Origin: Schistosoma mansoni
Lineage: Eukaryota > Platyhelminthes > Trematoda > Strigeidida > Schistosomatidae
Direction of reading: 5' to 3'
Assembly (NCBI RefSeq): GCF_000237925.1
Contig: NC_031496.1
Location: 23,199,288-23,263,287, forward strand
Length of the DNA stretch: 64,000 bases
The notes beneath the pieces were generated by a model. It did not search any database and was not told where the DNA came from. It saw only the letters and a program-made list of their open reading frames with translations. The position numbers were made by a program, and so were the translations under genes. Positions 1 through 11,217 of the stretch are shown here, piece by piece. Position 1 is the first letter of the stretch; every line of letters starts with the position of its first letter.

Positions 1-240
1 TTTGATGATCCATCATTTTACTGAACAGAAATTATTACTCAATGCTCAATGATAATTTATCTTGGATTTTAGATTTAGATTTTGAATTGATCTTCAGAAA
101 AAGATAATTTAAATTTCACCAGTAAAATAGTTGATATCTTAATTATTCAGATTAAATACGACCTTCTCTATTGACTGCTACAGACAAAATATTATAACCT
201 CAGAGTTTTTACAAAAGAGTTTATCCTACTGTTAAGTGAT

Positions 241-436
241 GTAGGCAAGACATAACTTGGAATCCGGAAGGGAAGCGGAAAAGAGGAAGGTCAAAGAACA
301 CATTACGCCGGGAAATAGAATCAGATATGAAAAGGATGAATGTTAACTGGAAAGGATTGCCCAGGACAGGGTTGGATGGAGAATACTGGTGTGAGGCCTA
401 TGCTCCTCCACGAGGGGTAACAGGTGTAAGTATGTA
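241..436 (+). mobile_element. 3' end of an RTE-type LINE (SR2/SjR2-like)
   Basis: The translation matches the extreme C-terminus of the schistosome RTE reverse transcriptase ([15 protein letters not shown], then [15 protein letters not shown]) and the usual tail with the phrase cctatgctcctccacgag followed by aacaggtgtaagtatgtaag. Only the last ~195 bp are present, as expected of a 5'-truncated LINE insertion. The same tail recurs at 14.03 and 51.09 kb, and in reverse at 9.06, 11.2 and 49.3 kb. Confidence 0.85.
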
Positions 437-1169
437 AGTTGAGTGATGTGTTTGATGAGGCGAGAATAAACTCCATTGTCGTTCGTAATTTCGACCTTTC
501 ACCTGGCGATCAACGAAAATGAGGCTAGGGTTGTTATCTACGTTATCGTAATCTGTTATGGAGGGCGTGTTTCATTCTCTGTCATTTTTGGTAGCTTACA
601 TGAAAATTTTGAAGTTTTGTATGATGAAAATACCACTACATCATGCTACGAACGTGTCAAGTGTAGAGGAGTCAGTCATTATGGGTGGAAAATTACAACA
701 TAGCAAGTCATACTTCCAAATAATTCTATAATAGGAGTTATTTCAAGATATATACAATTAGTGACTAAACAAACGAAAACATAACTGTGATCTCTGACTT
801 CGTATACGCTTAGTTGAATTGGCAACGTAGAGTTTATACCCAGCCATAAGTTCAGCCTATTAAAATTTCTTGTATTGTATAGTTAGGAGACTTCATGTTG
901 CTTTTACAGTCACATAATGTAGATTTTAAATGGGAAAAATCCATCAATGTCTAGCTGATAGTGTTGTTTACGGACTTCAAGTATTTGTTTTGACTAATAA
1001 ATTGTTCAGAATTCCATACGACGTTTTTTTCTATGAATTTTCACTATATAATTTGACATGTTTTTATTTGTTGAAAAATAAGTTTTATTTTGGTTTGGTA
1101 GATTCAACCAAATGATGTGTGTTGATGAAGGGACAAACGAATGCTTTTATATCACAGCTTGAAATATAA
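437..1169. other. AT-rich spacer, nothing recognised
   Basis: There is a short open frame at 476-703, but it has no recognisable domain, no splice context and no similarity I can name. Confidence 0.5.
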
Positions 1170-1440
1170 AATTAAAAATTGAAATGGACTTCAGCAAGAT
1201 CATGGAGTTAGACATTAACACCGTCGGAAGCCGGCTCAGTGGTCCAGAGGCTAAGCGTTCGCAAGCGAGACCGAAGGTTCAGGTTCGCGTCCCGCGTGTG
1301 GGCTCATGGGCGCTCACTGTTGGGGTGTCCGATACTAGGACAAAAAAGGCCGTTCAGTGCTCCCAGGGATTTAATGGTGATCTAGCTTGAACTGACTCGT
1401 GAATTCAACTATAAAAAACAATATATTGTTCTTTTGTTTA
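1170..1440 (+). mobile_element. SINE family B, single degraded copy
   Basis: It has the family-B tRNA-like head (ggctcagtggtccagaggc as A box, ggttcgcgtcccgcg as B box) and the tail (gatctagcttgaactgac, then attcaactataaa). The hammerhead core is decayed: the CTGANGA box reads as tgttggggt. Confidence 0.75.
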
Positions 1441-3180
1441 TTGTTCAATTTTAATTTTAGATCAGAAGGGGTTTTTTGTGGAGATTTCAGCATTTTCATA
1501 GTTGAAAGGTGTCAGTTGAGTTATATATTCCCCTATACTTATTATTTATGATTATCGATTGATTGTCCATTTTGTTGTTGGATTGTGTCGGTTTTGGTGT
1601 GGAAATATATTTACGTTCTAGTCAGGCTAATCACGTGTTCTTGATCTTAGTTGTGCCGAAGTCCTGTAGAGTAGACACTGGGAGGGAATCTAGTATAGAT
1701 ATTTGTCTAAGGTAAATTAACGTCTCATTCGTGTAAAAAGGAAAAAGACCGTTATAACACAAAGTAAAAATTTTCAGGAGTTACTGAATTAGTTCTGTGC
1801 TTGCAAAGATCATTCTATAACCCATGAAGATTATCATTTCAGAAAGTAAAATCTATAGATTGGGTTACTGTTGTGACGGGCGGTGTCCAAATCTAATAAT
1901 GTTGCACGGTGTGCTACGCCCTAACCCCCCCTACTGACTACTTGAGTAAGAACACAAGAGTGAGTGAGGAAGTGTATTAAACTATAGGGAAAAATGAGCA
2001 AAGACTCATTCATATATAAACCACTCTACTCCTTAGGAAACGTACCCATTTCCTAGCCAATGAAATGCAACTGCGCTTTAGGTCACTTTTGATTACCATC
2101 TATTAACCTTCTGATTAGTTTAATTCTGAATGGCTCTCCACATCAGTTACCTGTGCACAATTTTCATCGTTCATTTGGTTTATTTAAAATTACTGTACTA
2201 CTAATCCAGTTTTTATTGATCATCTATTTACATCATACAAGAAATCGACTAGCTGATTTATATGTACACTTTTTCTAGTGATGTTCGAATATCAGCTTCA
2301 TAAGGAATTAGTAAAATCGGTTATCATGTTTTTCAGCAAATAAACATATAATGGGTATGAACAAATACAACTAAAACTGAAACGGGCTAATTCCTTTAAT
2401 TCAGTATAAAATTTGTCATGGATTATCTTATTCTGTTTTTTTAGAAATACCTAATTTAAGCCTCAAAAGAAGTGTTTACAAAACAGTAACAAGGGAAATA
2501 ATTCTCTTATTGTAAAGCAGTTATATGAATTACACATATATAATCGTTAGTTATCACACTCAACTTTCAATCATTACGTCGTAAGTTTCACATTCTTCAC
2601 TTACAACAAAGTAGTATAAATAGCTATAAACTAGATGTAACATCTGTATTTCGTTATTAGAATGGAGATGTGTTTAATAGTTTCTATAAATGTAAGATTA
2701 GCTAGGATAAATGAATATTCTATTCTTAAATAATCAACTGACATCACTGTCAATATCTCATTGAATACACTTATACTGACAGTTTTGTCGGGCTATCTAT
2801 TACCCGTCTTCGACATTTACTTGTTTTGAATTCGCACTCTTGAATCATTCATAATTATAATTTGTCCTTCTCTGAACTGTACTGTCTGATTATCAAGCTT
2901 TTATTGTCATTATGGTCAACATCATCAGAAAGGGCTTAAGAATGAATTATGTACTGACGTCATTGTCCAGATAATGGAAGCTTTTTGACTGAATTGTTAA
3001 ACCTACGGAATATAACATGTGCAAAATCCTTCAGCATAACTAAAAATAAAGCTCCATCATTTTAAGACTACAGGGACATCGAGTTAGGTTTTCTATCTTC
3101 TGTTTCCTCGATTCTCGCAGATATGGCTTTGATCACATTTCAAAAGTTATGTATTATTTTTAGGATGGGTGCATGTTATA
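1441..3180. other. AT-rich spacer with one less AT-rich block
   Basis: No gene is seen. The block at about 1875-2150 is richer in GC than its surroundings and could be an old interspersed repeat, possibly a solo LTR; I cannot name a family. The phrase tatcaagcttttattgtcat near 2893 resembles a short repeat found again near 30.74 kb. Confidence 0.35.
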
Positions 3181-3480
3181 ACTTGTGGCCGACTGGATGC
3201 CTTGTCAATGTGTGACGTGATAAGACCACCAATCAGAGAGCAGAGAATTATCGATCGGACCAGTGATACGCGAAACTGTACGAGCAGTCTAGAGTACTTG
3301 TCGGTCCTGCTTCTACCTAGCCCAGCCAGTTAAGTCCAGAACAGCCTCTGAAGTATGAATCATTATATTTCAAACATACTGCGTTTATATACCAACCAAA
3401 CTGACCACATCGTACCATAAAATAGAAAATAACATTTGTACAAGATTTAGCCAAATGTGGCTGTGAATGTGGGAGGCAGT
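3181..3480 (+). repeat. Dispersed repeat E, LTR-like or long-TIR unit
   Basis: About 300 bp aligns by eye, in reverse complement, to 4965-5265. Shared phrases include gagcagtctag, agtccagaaca, tttatatacca, catcgtaccataaa and agccaaatgtggctg. No coding capacity. It may be a solo LTR or one arm of a non-autonomous element; the family is not determined. Confidence 0.5.
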
Positions 3481-4964
3481 AATTAATAGACTATGGATAA
3501 CTCAAGAATGGTAAATCGTATAATAATAGTCTATAGGTCAAAATAAAGCTCATGATACGGGGAATATGAATATGAATAGTCTAGTTATTTAGCAAATATA
3601 CGATAAAAATTATATGCATAGTATTGGTTTATAAACAGATCCCTAAGTTACCATTCACTATTGTTATCGGGACATAATAGTGCAAACATACTAAATTGAA
3701 CACTAAGTTTATTCACCTTAAAAAATCTGCTTATTACTTTAGTGTACATATTTATGACCCTGAACCTCCTAACTAAATCACATGTTAAATATAAATGATT
3801 GAAACATATTGATAATGATTGTCTTAAAAGGTCACTATTCCATATTTTGTTAGTAAATGTCAACTTTGCATTTGTAAAGTACATAACTAAGAAGAAAAAT
3901 ACAAAAATATATTACAATCTTTATTGTAACCATTGTTAACTAATCAATATACTTTGGTATTAAATATTGGACAACAATACTGATTATTGTCCATAAAGAA
4001 TAGTTTCGTTTGTAAATAAAATGACGCTAAGTGTACCACATATAAAATATATCGAATAGAAAATGGCAGTGAACTTATTCTAGTAACAGTCGAAAATATG
4101 GAACTTTTTACGAATTTCCGGTTATGTATAAACTAATTGAAATAATTGATGAATTCTGTGATTTTATCAAAGTGAAAATCATTCAGTGATATTATCTAGT
4201 ATCGCAGATGAAACTTACCTGATATAGGATAATTTCGATAAAACCTGCTACGTTATTGATAACTACGTACTTATTGGTGTTTAACGTTGAAACAAATTAT
4301 GATTGGTAAAATCTGACCTTGCCAGAAGTAAGTCAGATATCAACAGTGCTATCGGTTGCAAAACTGGACATCAACTCTGATTGAGAGAAGTTGGAAATGT
4401 GACCCAATGAATATCTGCTTTTGGTATAACTCACATCGCTAATAAACGAAATTCTGGAAAATGTGAAAGCAGGATAAGCTAGCTGTTTAATAATCTTTGT
4501 CTTTAATGATCCTTGAAATTTTGTTTGTCTCTGATGGAAAATAATGTCAGATTGAAAAATCTACACATCTCATTGTCTTATATTTACTTTAAGTAATATG
4601 ATAATATAGTTAAAAATGATTGGAAAAACTTCTTGACAATGAATCAATTAGAATGTGAGGAATAAATTCATCAGAAACAATTAAAGGATGACTTGGAAAA
4701 TTTGTAATATAGTAAGATAATTTCATTAAAATTACATTCTATAATCTGAGTTGTTATATCCTAGTGAAGAAGTAAGTACGGATAACTTTCGGGACTTATT
4801 AATGGACGATTATTCTATATTTATATATTCTTATTGTTTAACTATTGAGTAACTAGATTATGTATATCTATATTCATCTTATTATAAGCTCCATTTGTAT
4901 CTATGGATTATTATTATACGATTTACTGTCCCTAAATTATATTCAGTTTATTTATCATTGTATC
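3481..4964. other. Spacer between the two inverted E repeats
   Basis: AT-rich, no gene or further repeat recognised. If the two E copies are arms of one element, this would be its non-coding interior. Confidence 0.4.
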
Positions 4965-5265
4965 CCACGTCCACAGCCACATTTGGCTTGATCTTGTACA
5001 AATATTATTTTCTACTTTATGGTACGATGCAGTCTGTCTGTCTGGTATATAAACCGAATATGCTTGAAATAAATGATTCGCATAGCAGAAGCTGTAATTG
5101 ATGTTCTGGACTCAATTGGAAGGGCTAGGCGGACAAGGGACCAATAAGGACGCTAGACTGCTCATACTGGTCGAAGTCATTAATTTGGCACAGTGTTTAG
5201 ATTAGACAAGTCGTATTCCGATAGGTGGATAACTCACGTCATAAAAAGCCAGACATAAGACCACA
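4965..5265 (-). repeat. Dispersed repeat E, second copy, inverted
   Basis: Reverse complement of the unit at 3181-3480, with several scattered differences. The pair spans 2.1 kb. Confidence 0.5.
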
Positions 5266-6931
5266 ACAAATTGGCGACGGCTTTTTATAAAGCCATGAGT
5301 GGTTTTATTGTCAACCTTTCATTGTCTTTTCGGGCAAAATTATCCACAGAAACATTGGATATAAGTGAGGTATAAGTTTTGAAATTAAAAAAGCCCAGCT
5401 CAAAAAATATAATTCCATAGAATAAAGGAATGTATATGTAGTTACTAATTCATTAGATTTCTGTTATACATTTATCTCTCAAATCGTTTTATCGATAAAC
5501 ATGTGGTTAACAGCACGCAGCCTGCGTTGTTTAGGGAATTTTGATTCAGTCCAATATCGTGTTTTTGTAAAAGGAAACGAACGATAATCAAATTAAGATA
5601 TAATTATGTAAAACAATTATGCAAGGTTGAACTATGCAAAATTGAAAATTCGGTTGATTTTTCGTATTCTAAAGTCATTACATAAAACTAAAGAATAAAA
5701 TAAACAAACAATATACATAGAACGATGCTGCTATGCAATATAAGGAGCAAAAAATAGTGGCGACAGATTTGATAGGTATGATTTAGATATTGGGTACACA
5801 ATACAGTTAACTTTAAAACTAGAATGAAATAACTGTATAGTGCTCCTTTATTGCAATAGTAACCTAACTAAAGCTGATCTGTAAAGAATATCATCGACCA
5901 ATCAGACGAATCTCCACGACACCTCACCATCAAAAGTCAAATACATTGATAACGTCGAAGTTCTGTAGATTAATTCTTAGGTAAGCAATATGTTAGTAAT
6001 GAAGTAAATGTGATTAAAACGTGCTATCAAAAGTAAGTTAAATAAAGTACAGTAGAAAAGCCACATTCGTCATTAATAGGCGGGTTTTATTAATGATTTA
6101 TCTCTCAAACAAAATTCAGCCCAAAACCCCAGTTTGTCCTTCAAAAATGCTATTTTTTTTATAAATCTGAATAATGTATGTAAGGAGAAGATGTGGATCT
6201 CAGAAGGATAATTTTGTTGAACCCAGAGAACATTTTGATAAAATCTAGAAGTATTCAATACATTACGTTGACCTCTTAATTTTAATGTACCAAACGTTTT
6301 GACTACATGAGATCAATTATCAATGTCGTTTTCGTCTACCCACAGTACATAATTTCTGCAAGTATAAAATCCCTTACAATCAGTTAAATGACTTCATTCT
6401 AGACTTATTTCTCCTACAGTTATTCTCTCTAGAATACTACTATTTTCTCAACTCATGACTGGAGAGTTTTTACCATGAAATAGATCTTTACATATTCCTA
6501 TATTTCATATAAAAATAGATTTTGATTATTAGTAGGGATCTCTTTGGAATAAACACTAAAACATACACTAAAATAAACTAAAACTAATAAGTAACTGACT
6601 CAATGATGAATTCATTCTCCAACCTGTATAATCACACAGTACTACAGCTTTTTTTAAAGTTGATAATCTACGAATAAATCTGATATTAGCAACTACAAAA
6701 CATATAAACGAAATTCTAAAATAAGTCAGCAAGCAAATTCAAAATGTCACTTCTATGAAGCAAATGACAAATGGATTGTACTTAAAGAATTTCAATATTT
6801 CATCAATAATATTAAAAAAACTGTAGCTTTTTCGTAGTTTAAATAATGGATTGATTTTTAATTAGATCCCCATTAAGTACCTAGATCCTTTAGACATTCG
6901 TTTCACATTAGTATGTAACTCCTCATAAGTG
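5266..6931. other. AT-rich spacer, nothing recognised
   Basis: Short ORFs in this stretch lack any recognisable domain or codon signal. Confidence 0.5.
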
Positions 6932-7150
6932 TGCATTCACGATTCTGCTTCCCAGTGTCTAATCGAAGACCTTCGGTCTCACACCGTCGGATGTTAACCC
7001 AGTGATCCAATGGTTAAGCATTCGCATGTGAGACTGAAGGTCCTGCGTTTGACTCTCAGATTCCCATTTCTGGGAAGTTCTATTCTGGGACGAAACAGCT
7101 ATCCAAAACTTTCAGGTTTTAATGGTAGTCTAGTTAAGATCAATTAATGA
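6932..7150. mobile_element. SINE family B fold-back doublet (- then +), degraded
   Basis: The left part (about 6932-6992) reads as reverse family B (gcattcacgattctgcttcc ... gaccttcggtctcac). The right part (about 6993-7150) reads forward (accgtcggatgttaaccca, caatggttaagc, ggacgaaaca). The hammerhead is incomplete. Confidence 0.65.
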
Positions 7151-7663
7151 TTTACATAATTTATCCATAGATAACAGTTAGTACTATTGAGATGTTACTT
7201 AGGATACTAAATCAACATTAACAAACATCTGTCATTGGTTTTATGGACACATATCATTGATGATTATATCAATATCAGTTTAGTAAACGAAACTATACAT
7301 CCCTCTACTTATATGATATTAAAAGGATATTTTAAATAGCTTAGATACTATCTATTTTAAATAGAATATTGTCATTTTAATATAATCTTATCATTTTTAT
7401 TTTTATCAGTTTAGAGAGAATGTTTATCATCTTATTTAAAAGGAAATTGTTTATGATATCTGAACGCATAATATAGTTAATGTAAATAATGTGTAAATAT
7501 GTAAGATGCTGATACGATTGTACAGCTTGATAATAAATTCGTTGAAAAGAGATCCCTTTGTATCCACCTCCTAAAAAAGTAACCGAAGTTCTTACCATCC
7601 ATGAGCTTAAACCAGAACTATGCGTACGAAAGAAGTATGTCTTATCGTTATCGTTACCATGGC

Positions 7664-7720
7664 CTTAATATTATTATTATTATCATTCTATTATTATTAC
7701 TATTATTATTATTACTGCAT
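7664..7720 (+). repeat. (ATT)n microsatellite
   Basis: Runs of ATT with two interruptions. They make the poly-Ile/Leu stretch of the overlapping open frame, which is therefore not a gene. Confidence 0.9.
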
Positions 7721-7845
7721 TCCCCTTTACTTATGTCTTATATTCTCATTATTTTATTCATGAATACTCATCATATCACGTTACTTATTTTTACACCTCT
7801 ATGACCTTTAATGACAATTAATTATTGTAACAAAAACATTTTATC

Positions 7846-8040
7846 AGAAGGGTGTTTTGTGGAGATTTTAGTAATTTTATATAGTTGAGACTGGTAGGTC
7901 CTGGTTCGAATCTCGCGAGTGCGGGATCGTGGATGCGCACTGCTGAGGAGTCCCACCATAGGACGAAACAGCCGTCCAGTGCTTCCAGGTTTTCCATGGT
8001 TGTCTAGCTTCAATTGACTCATGATCTCAACTATATAAAA
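7846..8040. mobile_element. SINE family B with very short minus arm
   Basis: It begins with about 45 bp of the reverse-oriented family-B end (tttgtggagattttagtaat, atagttga). It then switches to a forward copy starting inside the tRNA-like head (gactggtaggtcctggttcg) and continuing through hammerhead and tail. It is a strongly asymmetric fold-back doublet. Confidence 0.75.
7937..7982 (+). ncRNA. Hammerhead ribozyme, family B, stems intact
   Basis: Helix I gcactg/cagtgc (6 bp) encloses the core CTGAGGA (7943-7949), helix II gtcc/ggac with loop caccata, then GAAA, a two-base-pair helix III (AC..GT) with loop agcc, and the cleavage triplet GTC at 7974-7976. The core consensus is CUGANGA..GAAA..NUH, and all of it is present. 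Activity is inferred from the fold only. Confidence 0.75.
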
Positions 8041-8059
8041 AAATATTTTATTCATTTTA

Positions 8060-9055
8060 ATCATCTTATTATATTCACTAAATCTATTGTTATTACTCCT
8101 ATTACGTAATCTAGTATTATTATCTTTCTATTACGTCATCTTGGTTATGTGTGTTCACATTTCCTCACGGAATTAGTACTTTAACAAAACATTTTCATAT
8201 ATATACGATTGTGCAGTTTTATTTTTATTTTTTGTTGTTGAAATTTCTATTCTCAGCTTTAAAGTTGACCCTTTTAATCAAGTATAATAGCTGGCCATGT
8301 ATGAAAATCATGATTTGTTGGCTTCTTAGTTTATAGACAGAGAAATGTGTTCTCACATATGTATATCCTCATTTTCATTAGTGATTTATGTTTCCTAGTA
8401 AATGATAAGTAATATAAATTTATATAAAGGGTTGAAATGAAATACTCACAAAAATTAATTTAACGATATAAAGTTCTTTAGTAAAAACACTGTCCACTAA
8501 AAACGATTTCTTTGACTCAATAAAAATGACAAGCTCTGGTTGATATGACAAGTAAGAATTAATGCAAAAGTCTCACATTTGTCACTTGATGATCCAACAA
8601 TAGTTTACATTTCTTGTGTTAGATCTCCTACAAATATGTACGACTCGCTTAGCTGATTAAGTTTCCCGCCTTTTGGTATACGTTCGATGTTCGCTTAAGG
8701 CCAATAATTCTCTTTTTTTTCAGCATTGGTTACTCAACCACACCATTTCAAACAATTTAGGAAATCAGTTGCATATCTCCGTTTAGAAGTGAACCTAACG
8801 AAATCAACTTCCAGGTTTATGAGTGTTATGGTATTGAAAAAACAGGAATTACAATAAACTTTATTACCACCCTTTCAACTTTCTGAAATTTGGATTTGTA
8901 AGGATTTAAATCAGTTTGCTCACTTTAAGTTACCATTACTATGGGCTACAAATAATATTTTAGTTTTTACTAGAGAACATCGAGAAAGTGGGATCGTAAT
9001 TTGCATAAACTTTACTTCGTACAACCAAGTTCTCTGAATTTCTATTGAACACTTG
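8060..9055. other. AT-rich spacer, nothing recognised
   Basis: No supported coding region or repeat family was recognised here. Confidence 0.5.
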
Positions 9056-9112
9056 TTCTTGTTACTCTTCGTGGAGGAGCATAGTCCTCCCACCAGCATT
9101 CTATTGAACATA
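9056..9112 (-). mobile_element. RTE LINE 3' tail fragment
   Basis: Contains cgtggaggagcatag and accagcattct, the reverse complement of the RTE tail seen at 380-420. Only about 55 bp remain. Confidence 0.7.
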
Positions 9113-9795
9113 CCACCTAATATCGTCCATATAGATTACTAGCTGCATTATTATCAATAGACTACCAGTTTATTAGTACCATCAATTTTTATTTGAAAAA
9201 TACTTTGTCTTCTTTCAATTTGTAAGTGTTGTTGTTTTTACACTGTTGATGCCTCTTAACCGAAAACTGATCAATAGTAATTTGGAATAGTTTTAGTTTG
9301 AGTGGATTTCTATTTATTATTGTTTAATTACAAATTTTACTGTATTTAGACTGTGGCTAGAGATTAAGTCTGGAACACGAATTCCGTTTTATAAGGAATC
9401 CTTTAACTGGATGAATGTATATCCATACTTTTAATCGAACCCAGCCCCTATGCCTTTGAACGTTGACGTAATATCAACAGATTTGTATGATTAGCTAATC
9501 TGCAGAAATAATTTATATTGTACTATAAAACATTCGTAAGATACAATGTATCGAAGTTGTTGATTATATTTAGAGTCACTAGAAGTAGTATGCCACTTAT
9601 CATCAAAGTTATCATTATTACTTTGGGGATAATATCTGTCTTTTAGCCAAAAATATCTGATTACCAGACTACTTATATGTATAGACCTGTTGAAAGCGAA
9701 GACAACCCATTCATTCAAAGAATTATTACAGAGTGACTTCATAAAATATGTAAACCATTACATTAAATATATCATTTGCACATCTTCCTCCAGTT

Positions 9796-9965
9796 GTGCT
9801 TTACATGTTTCATGATTCTTTCAGTTCTGTTGTTTTTAAAATTGCCCTCTGTTTCCTTTCCTATTTCTCTTTAATCCAATCTTCTGCTAGTAGACATTCC
9901 ACATTCAATTGCTGCTACATACAACTTATATCTGTCAGCATAAGTAATATACACCATAGACCAAC
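9796..9965 (-). repeat. Dispersed repeat F, degraded copy
   Basis: In reverse complement it shares the series gacagatataagt, tatgtagcagca, tggaatg and agaagatt with the copy at 44.34 kb. No coding capacity; class unknown. Confidence 0.45.
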
Positions 9966-10006
9966 GAAATTTATTAAGTATATGAATTTAATGAAAACAG
10001 AATATT

Positions 10007-10125
10007 TTCATAGTTGCAAGCGTGAGTCAATTGAAGCTAGACCACCAAGGAAAACCTGGAAGCACTGGACGGCCGTTTCATCCTATTGTGGAACGCCTCA
10101 GCAGTGCGTATTCACGATTCTCTTC
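10007..10125 (-). mobile_element. SINE family B, truncated
   Basis: Reverse-oriented family-B tail and hammerhead region (gagtcaattgaagctagacc, ctggaagcactggacggccg). The core box, read on the minus strand, is CTGAGGC instead of CTGANGA, so ribozyme function is not expected. Confidence 0.8.
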
Positions 10126-10282
10126 AATAATCACCTACTAACAGAATAAAATAATGAAATGTAAAGTAATCTACTAACTAAAGGTTGAACTAATTTAGTT
10201 TAGTGAAGTTGTTCTTGATGCTTTGAATGCAACCAAAAGTCATAATACAAAGAATACTACATAAAATATATGATCGCACAAG

Positions 10283-10590
10283 CAAGTGGCTATCAGGACT
10301 CAGTGGCCGAGTGGATAACGCGATGGCGTTTGAAGCGAGGGTTCTGGGTTCGAGTCCCAGAGTGAAAATCAACTCTGAGATGCAAGTACATCCAGCTGAC
10401 GAGTCCCAAATAGGACGAAACGCGCGTCAAACTGCATTCCACTGCTAGCCACTATCCATCTTTGCTTACCATGCTTGTGAATTAAGGCTATTTCGAGGCG
10501 ATACGCACAGTATGCACATATGCCAATTAGAGGCTGACCAGTTGCAGTCCTAACACATCGATGGGAAGATTCAAACCATCAATACTAAAT
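10283..10590 (+). mobile_element. Sm-alpha-type SINE (family A), near full length
   Basis: The tRNA-derived head has an A box (tggccgagtggataacgcg) and a B box (ggttcgagtcc). It is followed by a hammerhead core CTGACGA at 10396-10402, GAAA at 10417-10420 and triplet GTC at 10426-10428, then the family tail (cttgtgaattaaggctattt ... ggaagattcaaa). This is the known layout of schistosome Sm-alpha elements: Pol III promoter plus ribozyme. Three extra A bases directly after the scissile GTC disturb helix I. Confidence 0.85.
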
Positions 10591-10969
10591 GAATTTATGA
10601 TTAAATATAGTTAAGATAAGTGGATAGTTATGTGATAGGAAAAAGTAATAAGGGGGGAAGGAAAGATAGTATTATGATTGTCACTAACTATAATAAACGA
10701 ATGAAAAAGTATGTCAGTAACTATAACATCATTTCTTCTTACTAGTTTCCAACATATAAATACACGCTTATCTTAATCATATTTAGTCACATACTTTGTG
10801 TCCTATTATTTCGATTAGGATATTCAGTTGTGTTTCAAGCATAAATCACAATTTTACTAACTGTAATATGTCAAGCCTTTATTTATAATTAAATTAATGT
10901 TTGTAATTTTAGGTTGTTTACAGTTTATGATGGTAAGCCTTGAAATAGGATTAGTTCATTCTATTCGAC

Positions 10970-11021
10970 AAATTTCAATCGCTGAGACTATTTCAAATAT
11001 AATTTTTTCACATATAATGAC
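10970..11021 (+). repeat. Short block shared with 43.98 kb
   Basis: About 51 bp (aaatttcaatcgctgagact, then atttcaaatataatttttt) repeat at 43981-44031 with one visible mismatch. At the other locus it follows a Penelope-like end motif, so it may be the tail of that element. Confidence 0.55.
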
Positions 11022-11217
11022 TTCTCTATACTCGGCGCCCAATTATTTTCAAACTATTCGTTCTAACCTCGACGAATATTCGTATAAATCTTGTTACTAT
11101 TACTTTACTGTGCATACATATGAATTTTGTCGTGAATGTTAATCACTTCTAAAAGTATTGTTAAATCCAAAATCTTCTGATCATTATCTTTTGTACCCTA
11201 TTATTTACTTACACCTG

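Noticed and set aside
7601-7804. Open frame with poly-Ile/Leu stretch as a membrane peptide
   Set aside because: The hydrophobic run is an (ATT)n microsatellite; there is no other coding evidence.
10294-10370. Functional tRNA gene
   Set aside because: A and B boxes are present, but the acceptor and anticodon stems do not fold properly and the segment is the head of a Sm-alpha SINE.
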